Assembly: GCA_024688095.1 (NCBI GenBank)
Contig: JAILEJ010000442.1
Span: 1 to 5,992, forward strand
DNA length: 5,992 nt
Reading direction: 5' to 3'
From: Butyrivibrio sp.
Lineage (GTDB): Bacteria; Bacillota; Clostridia; Lachnospirales; Lachnospiraceae
A model generated the notes under the pieces. That model made no database searches, was not told where the DNA came from, and saw only the letters and a list, made by a program, of their open reading frames with translations. Of this stretch, positions 5,693-5,992 are shown piece after piece. Both the position numbers and the translations under genes were made by a program. The stretch's first letter is position 1, and each line of letters opens with the position of its first letter.

Positions 5693-5992
5693 TCATATTG
5701 CTCTAAAGCTAAATGAAAGCTCTAATGGTCTGGAATTATCAATCATAAATTCAGGATGAGTCTTTGCTCCCCAGGTATCATCTCCTGCAATTCCCATCTG
5801 CGCAAGTCCTACTCTTACATATGTGTTATGTATCGCAGGAAGCTGATTCGGATGATTTTCGCAGTCAATCTCATGAGGTGTATAAGGAAGAACCGATACA
5901 GAAAGCTCTTTTCCACCAAATTCAAATCCTCGACCCCTGTTATCAGTAACTCTTATCCATCTTACCCCTGTCTTGTTACCGCATTCCTGAGG
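5693..5992 (-). CDS. lacZ: LacZ-type beta-galactosidase (GH2), C-terminal 99 residues, 5' part beyond window
   Basis: An open minus-strand frame enters from the right edge and ends at TGA (5693-5695), coding the last 99 residues. It contains no usable start, as expected for an internal fragment. The sequence matches the C-terminal beta-sandwich domain (Bgal small chain, domain 5) of long GH2 beta-galactosidases: PQECGNKTGVRW opens the fragment, then VSVLPYTPHEI, then QMGIAGDDTWGAKTHPEF at 65-82. W74 in GDDTW corresponds to E. coli W999, which lines the galactoside site. These enzymes hydrolyse lactose and other beta-galactosides in the cytosol. The missing part should include the TIM barrel with the catalytic Glu pair. 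No lac regulator or permease is visible here. It is followed 91 nt later by the methyltransferase with no obvious terminator, so read-through is possible. Confidence 0.93.
   Translation of the reverse strand, partial: PQECGNKTGVRWIRVTDNRGRGFEFGGKELSVSVLPYTPHEIDCENHPNQLPAIHNTYVRVGLAQMGIAGDDTWGAKTHPEFMIDNSRPLELSFSFRAI

Noticed and set aside
5764..5949. A + strand frame of 61 codons at the right end
   Set aside because: Antisense to the lacZ C-terminal domain, whose reading frame on the other strand is unmistakable.

Overview
The window reads as chromosomal DNA of a low-GC anaerobic Firmicute, most likely a Lachnospiraceae relative of Butyrivibrio, Pseudobutyrivibrio or Roseburia. This is inferred from the AT-rich sequence, the style of the hybrid kinase, the Gram-positive-type tRNA cluster, the LacZ-type beta-galactosidase and a rdgB-yfcE pair. 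No sequence search was possible, so the family-level placement is tentative. No phage, transposon, CRISPR array or defence system is visible.

Layout from left to right. Positions 1-1161 (+) hold the 3' part of a hybrid signalling kinase: a receiver domain, an HPt domain and an extra helical tail. A tRNA-Leu(UAG) follows on the + strand, with its own promoter and a strong terminator (1175-1342). It faces a six-tRNA operon on the minus strand (1375-2130). In transcription order this reads Pro(UGG), Gly(UCC), Arg(UCU), His(GUG), Gln(UUG), Lys(UUU), with a near-consensus promoter at its upstream end and its own terminator. None of the seven tRNAs encodes CCA.

The right two thirds is a minus-strand gene series. 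In transcription order it holds the 3' end of a lacZ-type beta-galactosidase (window edge to 5693), a THUMP-domain rRNA methyltransferase (5601-4444), an amidase_3-like membrane-anchored protein (4431-3364), the nucleotide-pool sanitiser rdgB (3257-2634) and a YfcE-type phosphodiesterase (2634-2140). The methyltransferase and amidase-like genes are 12 nt apart. The rdgB stop and yfcE start overlap as TGATG, which suggests translational coupling. A possible internal promoter lies in front of rdgB.

Most of this is housekeeping: rRNA modification, removal of non-canonical purine nucleotides and tRNA supply. The most notable item is the amidase-like protein. It keeps the amidase_3 scaffold, but both zinc histidines and the second catalytic glutamate are replaced (C171, S239, S310), so it is probably a pseudoenzyme anchored at the outer face of the membrane. 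I found no convincing evidence of a wholly new system.
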